Positions 1-8,466 of a stretch of DNA of 64,000 nucleotides are shown piece after piece. Numbering within the stretch: the first letter of the stretch is position 1; each line of letters starts with the position of its first letter. This DNA comes from Sphingomonas sp. Ag1 (GTDB taxonomy: Bacteria; Pseudomonadota; Alphaproteobacteria; Sphingomonadales; Sphingomonadaceae), in the NCBI RefSeq assembly GCF_000980895.1, contig NZ_LAZX01000094.1, positions 682,001 through 746,000 of the forward strand, given 5' to 3'. Below the pieces are notes generated by a model. It did no database searches. It had not been told where the DNA came from and saw only the letters and a program-made list of their open reading frames with translations. A program made the translations under genes and the position numbers.

Positions 1-101
1 ATGTCGCCGAGCTGGCCCTGCGCGTAATCGGAGATGCCGACCGTGCCGACATCACCGTCGACGTCGATCCACTCATGATCCTCGGTGAAATAACGGCTCA
101 T
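1..101 (-). CDS. gcvH: Glycine cleavage system H protein, N-terminal part (cut by window edge)
   Basis: The reverse strand encodes the first 33 residues of GcvH, beginning [12 protein letters not shown] and continuing through a [13 protein letters not shown] segment, which is the classic H-protein opening. GcvH carries the lipoyl group that shuttles the aminomethyl intermediate between the P, T and L proteins. The ATG lies directly after the gcvT stop codon with no gap, so the two are translated from one message downstream of the glycine riboswitch. The lipoylated lysine region lies outside the window. Confidence 0.9.
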   Translation of the reverse strand, partial: MSRYFTEDHEWIDVDGDVGTVGISDYAQGQLGD

Positions 102-1247
102 TTACTTCGCTCCTCGGACGTAGCGGTGGGGGACGAATGGCATGGGGGTGACGGTGGCGGCGTGAACCTTGCCACGCTGCGAAAGCTGGATGCGGGTGCC
201 GGGCGTCGCCATCGCGAGCGGAACGTACGCCATGGCGATCGGTGCCCCGACCGTCGGCGCGAAGCCGCCGGAGGTGACGTTGCCGACGGTGTTGCCGTCC
301 GCATCGACCACGGTCGCGCCCTCGCGCACCGGCTGGCGTCCCTCGACCAGCAGGCCGACCCGCTTGGTGACGGGGCCGTTCTCACGCTCCGCCAGGATGC
401 GCTCGGCACCAGGGAAGCCGCCTTCCTGGCGGCGGCGCTTGAACAGCGCGAAGCCGAGGTCCGCCATTACCGGCGTCGTCTCGGGCGAGAGGTCATGGCC
501 GTAGAGCGGCAGGCCGGCCTCGAGCCGCAGCGAATCGCGTGCGCCAAGACCGATCGGCTTCACCTCGGGCTGCTCCAGCAGCGCATCGGCGAACGCCTCG
601 GCAGCCTCTGCCGGGATCGAGATCTCGAAACCGTCCTCGCCGGTATAGCCCGAGCGGCTGACCCACAGGTCATGCCCCTGCCAGGTGAAGGGCGCGGCCT
701 GCATGAATACCAGCGCATCGACGCCGGGAACCAGCCTCACCAGCGCGTCCACTGCCTTGGGGCCCTGAAGCGCCAGCAGCGCATGGTCCTCCATCAGGTT
801 CAGCGTGATGTCGTCGGGCAGATGATCGAGCATGTGCGCGATATCGTCGTACTTGGTCGCGCCATTGACGACCATGTAGATACGCTCGCCATCCTCGTCG
901 GCAGGCAGGCGCGTCAGCATCAGATCGTCGAGGATGCCGCCATTCTCGTCGAGCAGCAGCGAATAGCGCGCGCGGTTGAGCGCGAGGCCGGCGATGTCGG
1001 CGGGCATCATCGCCTCGAGCGCGGGCACCAGCCCCTCGCCGCGGAACGTGATCTGGCCCATGTGACTGACATCGAACAGGCCGGCGCTTTCGCGCGTCCA
1101 CAGATGTTCGGCCATGATGCCTTCGAACTGCACCGGCATCCAATAGCCCGCGAATTCGACCATCCGGCCGCCGTGCGCGCGATGCCAGCCGTCGAGCGGC
1201 AGCGTCATGGTTTCGATGATTACGTCTTCGTCGTCGTGATCGCTCAT
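102..1247 (-). CDS. gcvT: Glycine cleavage system T protein (aminomethyltransferase)
   Basis: A 381-residue protein of normal GcvT length. It transfers the methylene group of the aminomethyl-H-protein to tetrahydrofolate and releases ammonia. Typical features are the early segment SAGLFDVSHMGQI, the folate-domain segment SRSGYTGEDGFE and, near the C-terminus, a GNVTSGGFAP motif. The first Met gives a 13-residue acidic N-terminal extension before MTLPLDGWH; the second Met at residue 14 matches the usual family start and is an alternative. It is first in the gcvT-gcvH message and lies just downstream of a tandem glycine riboswitch, so expression is expected to respond to glycine. Confidence 0.96.
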   Translation of the reverse strand: MSDHDDEDVIIETMTLPLDGWHRAHGGRMVEFAGYWMPVQFEGIMAEHLWTRESAGLFDVSHMGQITFRGEGLVPALEAMMPADIAGLALNRARYSLLLDENGGILDDLMLTRLPADEDGERIYMVVNGATKYDDIAHMLDHLPDDITLNLMEDHALLALQGPKAVDALVRLVPGVDALVFMQAAPFTWQGHDLWVSRSGYTGEDGFEISIPAEAAEAFADALLEQPEVKPIGLGARDSLRLEAGLPLYGHDLSPETTPVMADLGFALFKRRRQEGGFPGAERILAERENGPVTKRVGLLVEGRQPVREGATVVDADGNTVGNVTSGGFAPTVGAPIAMAYVPLAMATPGTRIQLSQRGKVHAATVTPMPFVPHRYVRGAK

Positions 1248-1299
1248 CGCGGATCGTCCGTCTTCAAGGGCGATCGTCTCGCCGTGGTGGCGAAACGAA

Positions 1300-1497
1300 C
1301 CGGACCCCCTCTGTCACGGAACCTGAGAGCTTTCGCACGGATAACCCGTGCTTACACCTTCGGTGGGCCACGCGTGTCAGCGGGGCCGCTTTCCAGAGCG
1401 TCGATGGGTATGCGCGGTCCCTGCTGCCTGAGAGATTCCGGGGTGGTTGCTCCTTCGGCGGCGGATCATGCCTGAAAGGCCATCCGCGCTCTCCCGC
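1300..1497 (-). promoter_or_regulatory. Tandem glycine riboswitch upstream of gcvT
   Basis: Read on the minus strand, this leader shows two successive glycine aptamer signatures. The first has GCCGAAGGAGCAA followed by AATCTCTCAGGCA; the second has CACCGAAGGTGTAAGC followed by AAAGCTCTCAGGTTC and a TGACAGAGGGGG segment. The two-aptamer arrangement directly before gcvT is the standard glycine ON switch of the glycine cleavage operon. It fills most of the 354-base gene-free stretch 1248-1601. The segment 1248-1299 between the second aptamer and the start codon would hold the expression platform and ribosome-binding site. Confidence 0.93.
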
Positions 1498-1601
1498 GCG
1501 CCCACGCCGGTTGCCCGGCATCGACAATTGCGCCTGTGGCGGCGCGCGCGGGGCGAGTCAATCGCCCATCAGTGCTGGCGCGGCCTGCGCGCCGGCAGGG
1601 C

Positions 1602-2327
1602 TTAGCGCTGGGCGTTGTAGCGCAGCTGGTCCTGGGTGAGCTGGAAGCCGACCAGCGCCTCGAAGCTGGCAGCGAGCACGGCCTGACGCACCTCCGGAGT
1701 CGCCAGCGGGTCGATCGCGGCATCCTGATCGCCGGCCTTGCGCTTCCGCGTCAGTTGCTCACGCACCGAATCGGGCAAGGTCGCGGCGGCGCGGTTCACG
1801 TTTGCGCTCGCCTGGCCTGACGTGCTCGCCAGTGCCTGACCCGGCTCGAAATGGACCGAGACCGCGCCCACGCGCTTCGCCACGACCTGAGTCCCGCCGC
1901 GCACGATGGAGATGAAATAGGGCAGCGTCACGTCGCGCGGGCCGTCCGTGCGCGTGCGGCGGGCGCGCACGTCGAAGGTCACGTTGCTGACCACCTCCGC
2001 CCCGGTATCGTCGCACGTGCCGCGCACGTTGGTGAGCACCGCCGTCACGTCAATCGCGCTGGCATCGCGGCTGGTCGCCGGATCGAACAGCGTGATGTCC
2101 CCCGTGCCGACCGGCACGCCCACGACCGGACAGGCCGAGCGAACCGCCGTGATCCCGACGCCGCCGTCGAGCGAGATGTCGCCGCTCTTGGCACAGCCGC
2201 CCGCAAGCAGGAGCAGGGCGAGCGGGGCAACGCCGGCGAACCGAACGGCGGGGCGGCGAGCGTGGGTGCGAAAGGACACGTGCGGAGAAACCTCATGCAA
2301 TCGGGTACGAAGTGCCCGCGCGCTCAT
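1602..2327 (-). CDS. Hypothetical lipoprotein
   Basis: A protein of 241 residues from the ATG at 2327. A hydrophobic stretch ends in LLLLAGGC (Cys45), a good lipobox, so it is probably an outer-membrane lipoprotein. The lipobox is unusually far from this Met. The GTG at 2279, which gives a 28-residue signal ahead of the Cys and has GAGG about 11 bases upstream, may be the true start. The mature part is a beta-rich, Thr/Val-rich domain with a Cys pair (CPVVG and GTCDD) and ends in an Arg/Lys/Asp-rich helix. I do not recognise a named family. It is divergent from ispH and separated from gcvT by the riboswitch. Confidence 0.75.
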   Translation of the reverse strand: MSARALRTRLHEVSPHVSFRTHARRPAVRFAGVAPLALLLLAGGCAKSGDISLDGGVGITAVRSACPVVGVPVGTGDITLFDPATSRDASAIDVTAVLTNVRGTCDDTGAEVVSNVTFDVRARRTRTDGPRDVTLPYFISIVRGGTQVVAKRVGAVSVHFEPGQALASTSGQASANVNRAAATLPDSVREQLTRKRKAGDQDAAIDPLATPEVRQAVLAASFEALVGFQLTQDQLRYNAQR

Positions 2328-2369
2328 AACCGCCTTCCGTGCGGGCAGGCAATCGCGTAAGCGGCAGGG

Positions 2370-3320
2370 ATGACCGACAAGCCATCGCTCGAACTGCTGA
2401 TCGCCGCCCCGCGCGGCTTCTGCGCCGGCGTGGATCGCGCGATCCGCATCGTCGAACTGGCGATCGAGAAACATGGCGCCCCCGTCTATGTCCGCCACGA
2501 GATCGTCCACAACAAGTTCGTCGTCGACACGCTGAAGGCGAAGGGCGCGGTGTTCGTCGAGGAACTGGACGAGGTGCCCGACGACGCGCCGGTGGTCTTT
2601 TCCGCGCATGGCGTGCCCAAGTCGGTGCCGGCCAATGCGGAGGCGCGCGGGCTGGAATATCTCGACGCCACCTGCCCGCTGGTATCCAAGGTGCACCGCC
2701 AGGCCGAACGGCTGGTCGCCGCCGGGCGCCACATCCTGTTCATCGGCCATGCCGGCCACCCCGAAGTGATCGGGACGTTCGGCCAGGTGCCCGAGGGCGC
2801 GATGACGCTGATCGAGGATGCGGCGGATGCCCAGGCGCTGCAGCCGGCCGATCCCGAGAACCTCGCCTTCCTGACGCAGACGACGCTGTCGGTGGACGAT
2901 ACGGCGGAGGTGGTGCGGATCCTGCAAACCCGTTTCCCGACCATGCAGGCGCCGCGCGGCGAGGACATTTGCTATGCCACGTCGAACCGCCAGGCGGCGG
3001 TGAAGGCGATCGCCAGCCAGTGCGATGCCATGCTGGTGATCGGCGCGCCCAATTCGTCCAACTCGCTGCGGCTGGTCGAGGTGGCCGAGCGCGAGGGCAT
3101 CCGCGCGATGCTGGTGCAGCGCGCCGCGGACCTCGACTGGTCGTTCCTCGAAGGCGTCGGCACCCTGGGGCTGACCGCAGGCGCATCCGCCCCCGAGCTG
3201 CTGGTGCGCGAGTTGGTCGACCTGCTGTCGACCCGCTATGCCGTGACCGAGCGGGAAGAGGAAACCACCCGCGAGACGATCGCCTTCAAGCTGCCGCGGT
3301 CGCTGGAACAGGCAGCGTAG
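2370..3320 (+). CDS. ispH: 4-hydroxy-3-methylbut-2-enyl diphosphate reductase
   Basis: This 316-residue protein performs the last step of the MEP isoprenoid pathway, reductive dehydroxylation of HMBPP to IPP and DMAPP. The three cluster-binding cysteines are in place: Cys18 (RGFCAGV), Cys102 ([11 protein letters not shown]) and Cys201 ([10 protein letters not shown]). The substrate-binding histidines are His43 (VRHEIVHN) and His130 with Glu132 (GHPEV). Length and start are normal. It is divergent from the lipoprotein gene and is followed by a short hairpin (3335-3352) and thrB. Confidence 0.97.
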   Translation: MTDKPSLELLIAAPRGFCAGVDRAIRIVELAIEKHGAPVYVRHEIVHNKFVVDTLKAKGAVFVEELDEVPDDAPVVFSAHGVPKSVPANAEARGLEYLDATCPLVSKVHRQAERLVAAGRHILFIGHAGHPEVIGTFGQVPEGAMTLIEDAADAQALQPADPENLAFLTQTTLSVDDTAEVVRILQTRFPTMQAPRGEDICYATSNRQAAVKAIASQCDAMLVIGAPNSSNSLRLVEVAEREGIRAMLVQRAADLDWSFLEGVGTLGLTAGASAPELLVRELVDLLSTRYAVTEREEETTRETIAFKLPRSLEQAA

Positions 3321-3397
3321 CATTATCGGACGGACGGCCGTAGCCACGGCCGGGAAGGACGCCCTGTCGATCCGCCGGGGCGAAAAGCGGGGTGTGT

Positions 3398-4357
3398 GTG
3401 GCGGTCTATACTCACGTGTCGGCGGAGGCGCTTGCGACGTTCCTCCTCCAGTACGATGTCGGGGAACTGGTGTCGGCCAAGGGCATCGCCGAGGGTGTCG
3501 AGAACTCGAACTACCTTGTCGATACCGCGAAGGGCCGTTTCATCCTGACGCTGTACGAGAAGCGGGTGGCGGCGGACGACCTGCCGTTCTTCATGGCGCT
3601 GCTCGACCATCTCGATGCCAAGGGGCTGCCGGTGCCGCCCGCGATCAAGGACCGCGACGGGCGCGAGATCCAGGAGCTGGAAGGGCGCCCCGCCTGCCTG
3701 ATCAAGTTCCTCCCGGGCGTGTCGCTGTCGCACCCCACGTCGGCGCAGGCGCTGGCCGCCGGCGACGCGATGGGCGCGATGCACCGCGCCGTTGCGGATT
3801 TTCCGCTGACGCGCGTCAATTCGATGGGCGTGGAGAGCTGGCGTCCGCTGTTCGAGCGGTGCGGCCGCAGCCTCGATGATATCGCGCCGGGATTGTACGA
3901 CGATCTCGCCTTCGCGCTGGACCACGTCGAGGCGCGCTGGTTCGCGGGCGAGCTGGACCAGAGCGCGATCCACGCGGACCTGTTCCCGGACAATGTGCTG
4001 ATGCTGGGCGACAAGGTCACCGGGCTGATCGACTTCTATTTCGCGTGCACCGACATCCGCGTCTATGACCTGGCGGTGATGCATACGGCCTGGTCGTTCG
4101 ACGCGCAGGGCCGCGGCTTTGACGCGCAGGTCGGCGACGCGCTGATCGCCGGCTATGAGCGGCATTTTCCGCTGTCGTCGGTGGAGCGCGCGCAGTTCAC
4201 GACGCTCGCCAGCGGATCGTGCATCCGCTTCGCTTTGTCCCGCGCCTGGGACTGGCTCAACACCCCGCCCGACGCCCTGGTCGTGCGCAAGGACCCCCTC
4301 GCCTATGTCCGTCGCTTGCAACATTACGACCCTTCGCTGGTGACGCGCGTCGCATGA
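3398..4357 (+). CDS. thrB: Homoserine kinase, APH-fold (ThrB type II)
   Basis: A 319-residue homoserine kinase of the aminoglycoside-phosphotransferase-like family, which phosphorylates homoserine on the way to threonine. The family start MAVYTHVS fits the GTG at 3398; an in-frame GTG at 3392 would add two residues. The region GVENSNYLV (residues 34-42) is the nucleotide-binding segment. The catalytic loop reads [11 protein letters not shown] with Asp194, and the metal-binding Asp212 lies in GLIDFYFA. Its stop overlaps the ATG of rnhA (ATGA), so the two are translationally coupled. Confidence 0.93.
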   Translation: MAVYTHVSAEALATFLLQYDVGELVSAKGIAEGVENSNYLVDTAKGRFILTLYEKRVAADDLPFFMALLDHLDAKGLPVPPAIKDRDGREIQELEGRPACLIKFLPGVSLSHPTSAQALAAGDAMGAMHRAVADFPLTRVNSMGVESWRPLFERCGRSLDDIAPGLYDDLAFALDHVEARWFAGELDQSAIHADLFPDNVLMLGDKVTGLIDFYFACTDIRVYDLAVMHTAWSFDAQGRGFDAQVGDALIAGYERHFPLSSVERAQFTTLASGSCIRFALSRAWDWLNTPPDALVVRKDPLAYVRRLQHYDPSLVTRVA

Positions 4358-4806
4358 GTGAGATCACCAAGGTCGAGGCGTTCACCGACGGTGCGTGCAA
4401 GGGCAATCCCGGTCCGGGCGGCTGGGGCGCGGTGCTGCGCATGGGCCAGCATGAAAAGGAATTGTCTGGCGGCGAGGCGCTGACGACCAACAACCGCATG
4501 GAGCTGACCGCGGCGATCGAGGCGCTGAACGCCTTCACCCGGCCGTGCCATGTCACCGTCTATACCGACAGCCGCTACGTCATGGATGGGCTGACGAAGT
4601 GGATCCACGGGTGGAAGCGGAACGGCTGGAAGACGGCGGACAAGAAGCCGGTGAAGAATGCGGAATTGTGGCAGGCGCTGCTGGAGGCGGCGGGCCGCCA
4701 CAAGGTCGAGTGGCAATGGGTGAAGGGCCACGCCGGGCACCCGGAGAATGAACGCGCGGACCGGCTGGCCAGCGATGCGGCGGTCGAGGCCGGCAAGCGC
4801 GGCTGA
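4354..4806 (+). CDS. rnhA: Ribonuclease HI
   Basis: A 150-residue enzyme that cleaves the RNA strand of RNA-DNA hybrids. The start is the ATG that overlaps the thrB stop. All four catalytic acidic residues are present, each two positions later than in E. coli: Asp12 (FTDGAC), Glu50 (RMEL), Asp72 (YTDSRY) and Asp136 (ERADRLA). His127 (GHAGHPENE) is the conserved flexible-loop histidine. The thrB-rnhA pairing is common in alphaproteobacteria. Confidence 0.96.
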   Translation: MSEITKVEAFTDGACKGNPGPGGWGAVLRMGQHEKELSGGEALTTNNRMELTAAIEALNAFTRPCHVTVYTDSRYVMDGLTKWIHGWKRNGWKTADKKPVKNAELWQALLEAAGRHKVEWQWVKGHAGHPENERADRLASDAAVEAGKRG

Positions 4807-4824
4807 TCGGCGGGCGGGCCGGGG

Positions 4825-5904
4825 CTAGTCCTTGCGGAAGCGCGCGGGGGCGTAGCGGTCCACATCGATGCCGAGCGTCGGGCGCGCTCCCAGCAGGAGC
4901 GATGCGCCGATCGATGCCGCGGCGGGGGCGGTCTGGATGCCGAACCCGCCCTGCCCGCCGAACCAGAAGAAGCCGGGCATGACGGGATCGAAGCCATAGA
5001 CCGGGAGACGGTCCGGCGCGAAGCTGCGCAGGCCCGCCCATTTGCGCTCCACCTGGACGACGCGCCAGTCGACCGCCTGTTCGAACCGGTCGATCGCGAT
5101 GGCGACGTCGAGCTCCTCCGGCTGCGCGTCGCCGGGCGTCGCCGGCGTCTCGTCATGCGGGCTGAGCCACAGGCGGCCACCAGCCTCCGGCTTGAAATAG
5201 AAATCACCGCCAACATGGACGATGTGGGGGATGCCGGCGGGCGGCGCAGGCTGGGTCGCCAGTTGCACCATGGTGCGGCGATAAGGCTGGATGCCGAGCG
5301 GCGCCGCGCCTGCCGTTGCAGCGACCGCATCGGCCCAGGCGCCGGCGGCGTTCACCAGCAGCGCCGCCTGATACCGGCCGCCGGGGGTTTCCAGCTGCCA
5401 CCCCCGAGCCGTCCACGTCGCACCGGTGAGCGGCGCGCGTAGCACCAGGCTTGCTCCGGCCCGCCGGGCGCGAGCGAGCATGGCGGCATGCAGGGCAGCC
5501 ACGTCGATATAGGCGCAGCTCGGCTCCATGATGCCGATCGTCCAGCCGTCCCGCAGACCCGCGACGTGATCGCGCGGGTCGACCGGCGTCAGCGCCACCC
5601 CGCTGTTGGCAAATTCGGTCAGGAACGCATCGGCCGCGGGCGCATCGGTTGCGCGCCCGATGTGCAGCGAGCCGAGCGGCTCAAGGAAGCCTCCGCTGCG
5701 CAGCGCGTCGCCAGACGCCGTCGTCAGCGGCTGGATGCCGGCGCCGCCATAGGTTTCGGACCAGAAGGCGGCGGAGCGGCCGGTTGCGTGGTAGCCGGGC
5801 ACCTCCTCCGCCTCGAGCAGCAGCACGCGCGCGCGGTCGCCGATCTCGGCCGCGAGCGAGGCGCCGGCCATGCCGGCACCGACGATCGCGATGTCGTACG
5901 TCAT
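4825..5904 (-). CDS. FAD-dependent oxidoreductase, DAO family
   Basis: A 359-residue protein with the N-terminal dinucleotide-binding motif VGAGMAGASLA (Gly9, Gly11, Gly14), the GYHATGRSAA FAD-contact segment, and a C-terminal GGQGGFGIQTAPA motif that closes the flavin site. This is the D-amino-acid oxidase/glycine oxidase/sarcosine oxidase fold. The substrate cannot be assigned from sequence; a secondary or D-amino acid is likely for the family. It is coupled to the upstream hydrolase by a 4-base overlap, and convergent with rnhA. Confidence 0.88.
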   Translation of the reverse strand: MTYDIAIVGAGMAGASLAAEIGDRARVLLLEAEEVPGYHATGRSAAFWSETYGGAGIQPLTTASGDALRSGGFLEPLGSLHIGRATDAPAADAFLTEFANSGVALTPVDPRDHVAGLRDGWTIGIMEPSCAYIDVAALHAAMLARARRAGASLVLRAPLTGATWTARGWQLETPGGRYQAALLVNAAGAWADAVAATAGAAPLGIQPYRRTMVQLATQPAPPAGIPHIVHVGGDFYFKPEAGGRLWLSPHDETPATPGDAQPEELDVAIAIDRFEQAVDWRVVQVERKWAGLRSFAPDRLPVYGFDPVMPGFFWFGGQGGFGIQTAPAAASIGASLLLGARPTLGIDVDRYAPARFRKD

Positions 5905-6827
5905 CCGCGCTGCCCGGCGAGGAAGGCATCAATCGCTGCCAGCGCGCGGTTACGCACGGGATCGGCCTCGCGAAGGATTTCATGCGCTGATTCGGCGCCG
6001 AAGCGCTGCACGGTGACGTTGGGCAATCTGTCGGCCACACGCAGCGCGGCGCGCGGGTCGACCAGCCGGTCCTGCTCGGCGACCAGCATCAGGATCGGCA
6101 GGGTCAGCGTCTTCAGCCGCGGATCATTCTGCTGCGCCAGGGTGGAGGCAAAGGCGCGGGCCAGCCAGCGCCAGCTTGGCGGGCCGAGCTGAAGCCCCGG
6201 CGCCTGCTCATACCACCATTGCTCGTCGGCATAGCGATGCGCGTCGGCGGTGAGCAATTGCTGTCGGTCGAAGCGGCTGCCGGGCCGTTCATTGGCCTTC
6301 CATGCCGCGCGCGCGGGGTTGCCGATCCTGCACATCGCGCGCGCCACCCAGGCCGCAACATGTGCCGGGAACGGCGAGCGAAGGCCGAGCATCGGGGCGA
6401 TCAACACCGCCGCCGCCGGATCGATCACCCGGTCGAGGAGGGCGCCGAGCACCAGGTGGCCGCCCATCGAATGGCCCATGACGATGCGCGGGCCGGGCGC
6501 GTCCCAACTGCGCCAGAAGGCGGCGAGATCGTCCACCAGCGGCGCGAAATCCTCGACATGCCCGACATGGGGGTTGGGTGACAGGCGCCCCGACCCGCCC
6601 TGCCCGCGCCAGTCCAGCGCGGTGACCGACCAGCCGGCACGATGCCAGTGATCGAACGATTCCAGATATTTCTCGAACACGTCGCCGCGACCGGTCTGGA
6701 ACAGGATGGCGCCGCGCCCGCTGCCGGGCCAGTCAAAGCGCCGCAGCGGCCAGCCGTCGGGCGCGCGCCAGTAAGACACCGTCGCGTCGTCCGGTATCGC
6801 CCGGCGGATCGGGGGATGCGTGTTCAT
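5901..6827 (-). CDS. Alpha/beta hydrolase, lysophospholipase (PldB) type
   Basis: This 308-residue serine hydrolase has a complete triad: Ser120 in the nucleophile elbow MGHSMGGHL, Asp253 or Asp257 in AEQDRLVDPRA, and His282 in ESAHEIL. The oxyanion region around TALDWRGQGGSGR is typical of the monoglyceride lipase/lysophospholipase group (Hydrolase_4). There is no signal peptide, so it is probably cytoplasmic. It forms a two-gene message with the FAD oxidoreductase and is divergent from the pilus operon. Confidence 0.87.
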   Translation of the reverse strand: MNTHPPIRRAIPDDATVSYWRAPDGWPLRRFDWPGSGRGAILFQTGRGDVFEKYLESFDHWHRAGWSVTALDWRGQGGSGRLSPNPHVGHVEDFAPLVDDLAAFWRSWDAPGPRIVMGHSMGGHLVLGALLDRVIDPAAAVLIAPMLGLRSPFPAHVAAWVARAMCRIGNPARAAWKANERPGSRFDRQQLLTADAHRYADEQWWYEQAPGLQLGPPSWRWLARAFASTLAQQNDPRLKTLTLPILMLVAEQDRLVDPRAALRVADRLPNVTVQRFGAESAHEILREADPVRNRALAAIDAFLAGQRG

Positions 6828-6882
6828 GATGAAGCGGCTTGGTTACGGTTTCGCAAGCCATTCCGTCTAGTGGCCCTTTTCC

Positions 6883-7359
6883 ATGGGGTGGGAATTTCTT
6901 TCCTGGGCGCTGCCGCTGGGACTCGCGCTGCTGCTGGTTTCGGCCGGCATCGAAGACGCGCGTGTGCGCGAGATCGCCAATTGGAAGAACGCGGCGATCG
7001 CCTTGCTCGCGCCGCTATGGTGGGTGTCGATCGGCATGGCGCCGTGGCCCGACATGGCGATCCAGGTCGGCGTTGCGCTGATCGTGCTCGCCACCTTCTG
7101 CGTCGCCTTTCACTTCGGGTGGATGGGCGGCGGCGACGTGAAGATGATCGCCGCGCTGGCGCTCTGGGTGCCGGTACCGGCGCTGATCCAGATCCTGCTG
7201 GTCATGTCGATCGTCGGCGGCCTCATCACAGTCGTGATGCTGATCGACCACAGAATTCGCAAGACCGCGGGCAATCCCGAAGTCCCTTATGGCGTGGCGA
7301 TCGCAATAGCCGGACTGATGATCCTGCGCGAACCGCTTCTTAACCACTTTACCTTATGA
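6883..7359 (+). CDS. cpaA: Prepilin peptidase of the Tad pilus (CpaA/TadV, peptidase A24)
   Basis: A 158-residue polytopic membrane protein with about five hydrophobic segments. The two catalytic aspartates of A24 peptidases are Asp25 (AGIEDARVR) and Asp85 in the GGGDVKM motif. It would process Flp-type prepilins and pseudopilins. It opens the Tad operon. In most such loci an flp pilin gene precedes it, but the 55 bases between 6827 and 6883 contain none. Confidence 0.93.
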   Translation: MGWEFLSWALPLGLALLLVSAGIEDARVREIANWKNAAIALLAPLWWVSIGMAPWPDMAIQVGVALIVLATFCVAFHFGWMGGGDVKMIAALALWVPVPALIQILLVMSIVGGLITVVMLIDHRIRKTAGNPEVPYGVAIAIAGLMILREPLLNHFTL

Positions 7360-7412
7360 TGCCACAGCATGGACAGAACTGGCCAGCGCTGATGCGAAAG
7401 GCACGATGATCA

Positions 7413-8465
7413 ATGGATAGTCGCAAGCTCATATTGCTGGTGGGGGCACTCATCGTTGCGGCGGTGACGGCTTTCATGGCGCGCACGCTGATCATGGGCT
7501 CGAGCGCGCCGCAGGCCTCCGCCGTTCCCGGCGATCCGGCGATGGTGCCGCAGGGCCCCAAGGTGCTGGTCGCCACGCGCGCGCTGCCGGTCGGCACGAT
7601 CATCGATCCCGGCGCGGTCAAGTTTCAGCCGTGGCCGGCCGAACTGGTCGAGGGCGCCTATTTCCAGGAAGGCGCCGAGTTCGACATGAAGGCGGTGATC
7701 GGCACCGTGGTGCGCAACCCGATCACGGCAGGCCAGCCGGTGACCCAGGGCGCGCTGGTGAAGCCGGGAGATCGCGGCTTCCTGGCGGCGGCGCTGGGGC
7801 CTGGCATGCGCGCCGTCACCGTGCCGGTATCGACGCAATCCTCCGTCGCTGGCTTCGTCTTTCCGGGCGACCGGATCGACCTGCTGCTGACGCAGGAGGT
7901 CGAGGGTGGTGGCGACGGCCCGCCGCTGAAGGCGGCCGAGACGATCATGCGCAACCTGCGCGTGCTGGCCACCGATCAGCGTACGAGCCAGGAAAAGGAC
8001 GAGGCCGGCAATACCGTCGTGCAGACCTTCTCCACCGTGACGATCGAGGCGACGCCCAAGATCGCGGAGGAAATCGCCGTGGCGCAGACGCTCGGCTCGC
8101 TGTCGCTGTCGCTGCGATCGATCGCCGACAATGCCGCAGAGCTCGAACAGGCGATCGCCTCGAGCGACGTGAAGGTGCCGGATGGCTCCGACGTCAAGGC
8201 CGAGCGCGCGATGATGCTGCAACTCGCCAGCGCACCGCAGACGGGCAATCCAACCTATGCGGTCGGCGCCGACGTGTCGCGCTTCCAGCGCCGCACGGTG
8301 CCGGGCCGTACGGAACAGCCGGGGGCGATAGTAAGCACCGCAGGGCCGATAGCGGGGTCACCGCCCGCCACCTATCCGGGAGCGCCAGCGCGCGTGTCGG
8401 GCCCGGTGGTCCGCATCGCCCGCGGCAACAATGTGACCGAAGTGCCGGTCGGGGGGAAGAACTGA
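7413..8465 (+). CDS. cpaB: Flp pilus assembly protein CpaB (RcpC)
   Basis: A 350-residue periplasmic pilus assembly protein. An N-terminal membrane anchor (about residues 5-24, LILLVGALIVAAVTAF) is followed by a SAF domain with VATRALPVGTIIDPGAV and a glycine-rich GFVFPGDRIDLLLTQ segment, as in RcpC/CpaB. The C-terminal 80 residues are proline-rich and low in structure. It is followed one base later by cpaC. Confidence 0.94.
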   Translation: MDSRKLILLVGALIVAAVTAFMARTLIMGSSAPQASAVPGDPAMVPQGPKVLVATRALPVGTIIDPGAVKFQPWPAELVEGAYFQEGAEFDMKAVIGTVVRNPITAGQPVTQGALVKPGDRGFLAAALGPGMRAVTVPVSTQSSVAGFVFPGDRIDLLLTQEVEGGGDGPPLKAAETIMRNLRVLATDQRTSQEKDEAGNTVVQTFSTVTIEATPKIAEEIAVAQTLGSLSLSLRSIADNAAELEQAIASSDVKVPDGSDVKAERAMMLQLASAPQTGNPTYAVGADVSRFQRRTVPGRTEQPGAIVSTAGPIAGSPPATYPGAPARVSGPVVRIARGNNVTEVPVGGKN

Positions 8466-8466
8466 G

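Noticed and set aside
75..1475. Long plus-strand open frame (466 codons) opposite gcvT and the riboswitch
   Set aside because: It lies antisense to a clear gcvT and riboswitch and has an Arg/Gly/His-rich composition typical of GC-rich antisense frames.
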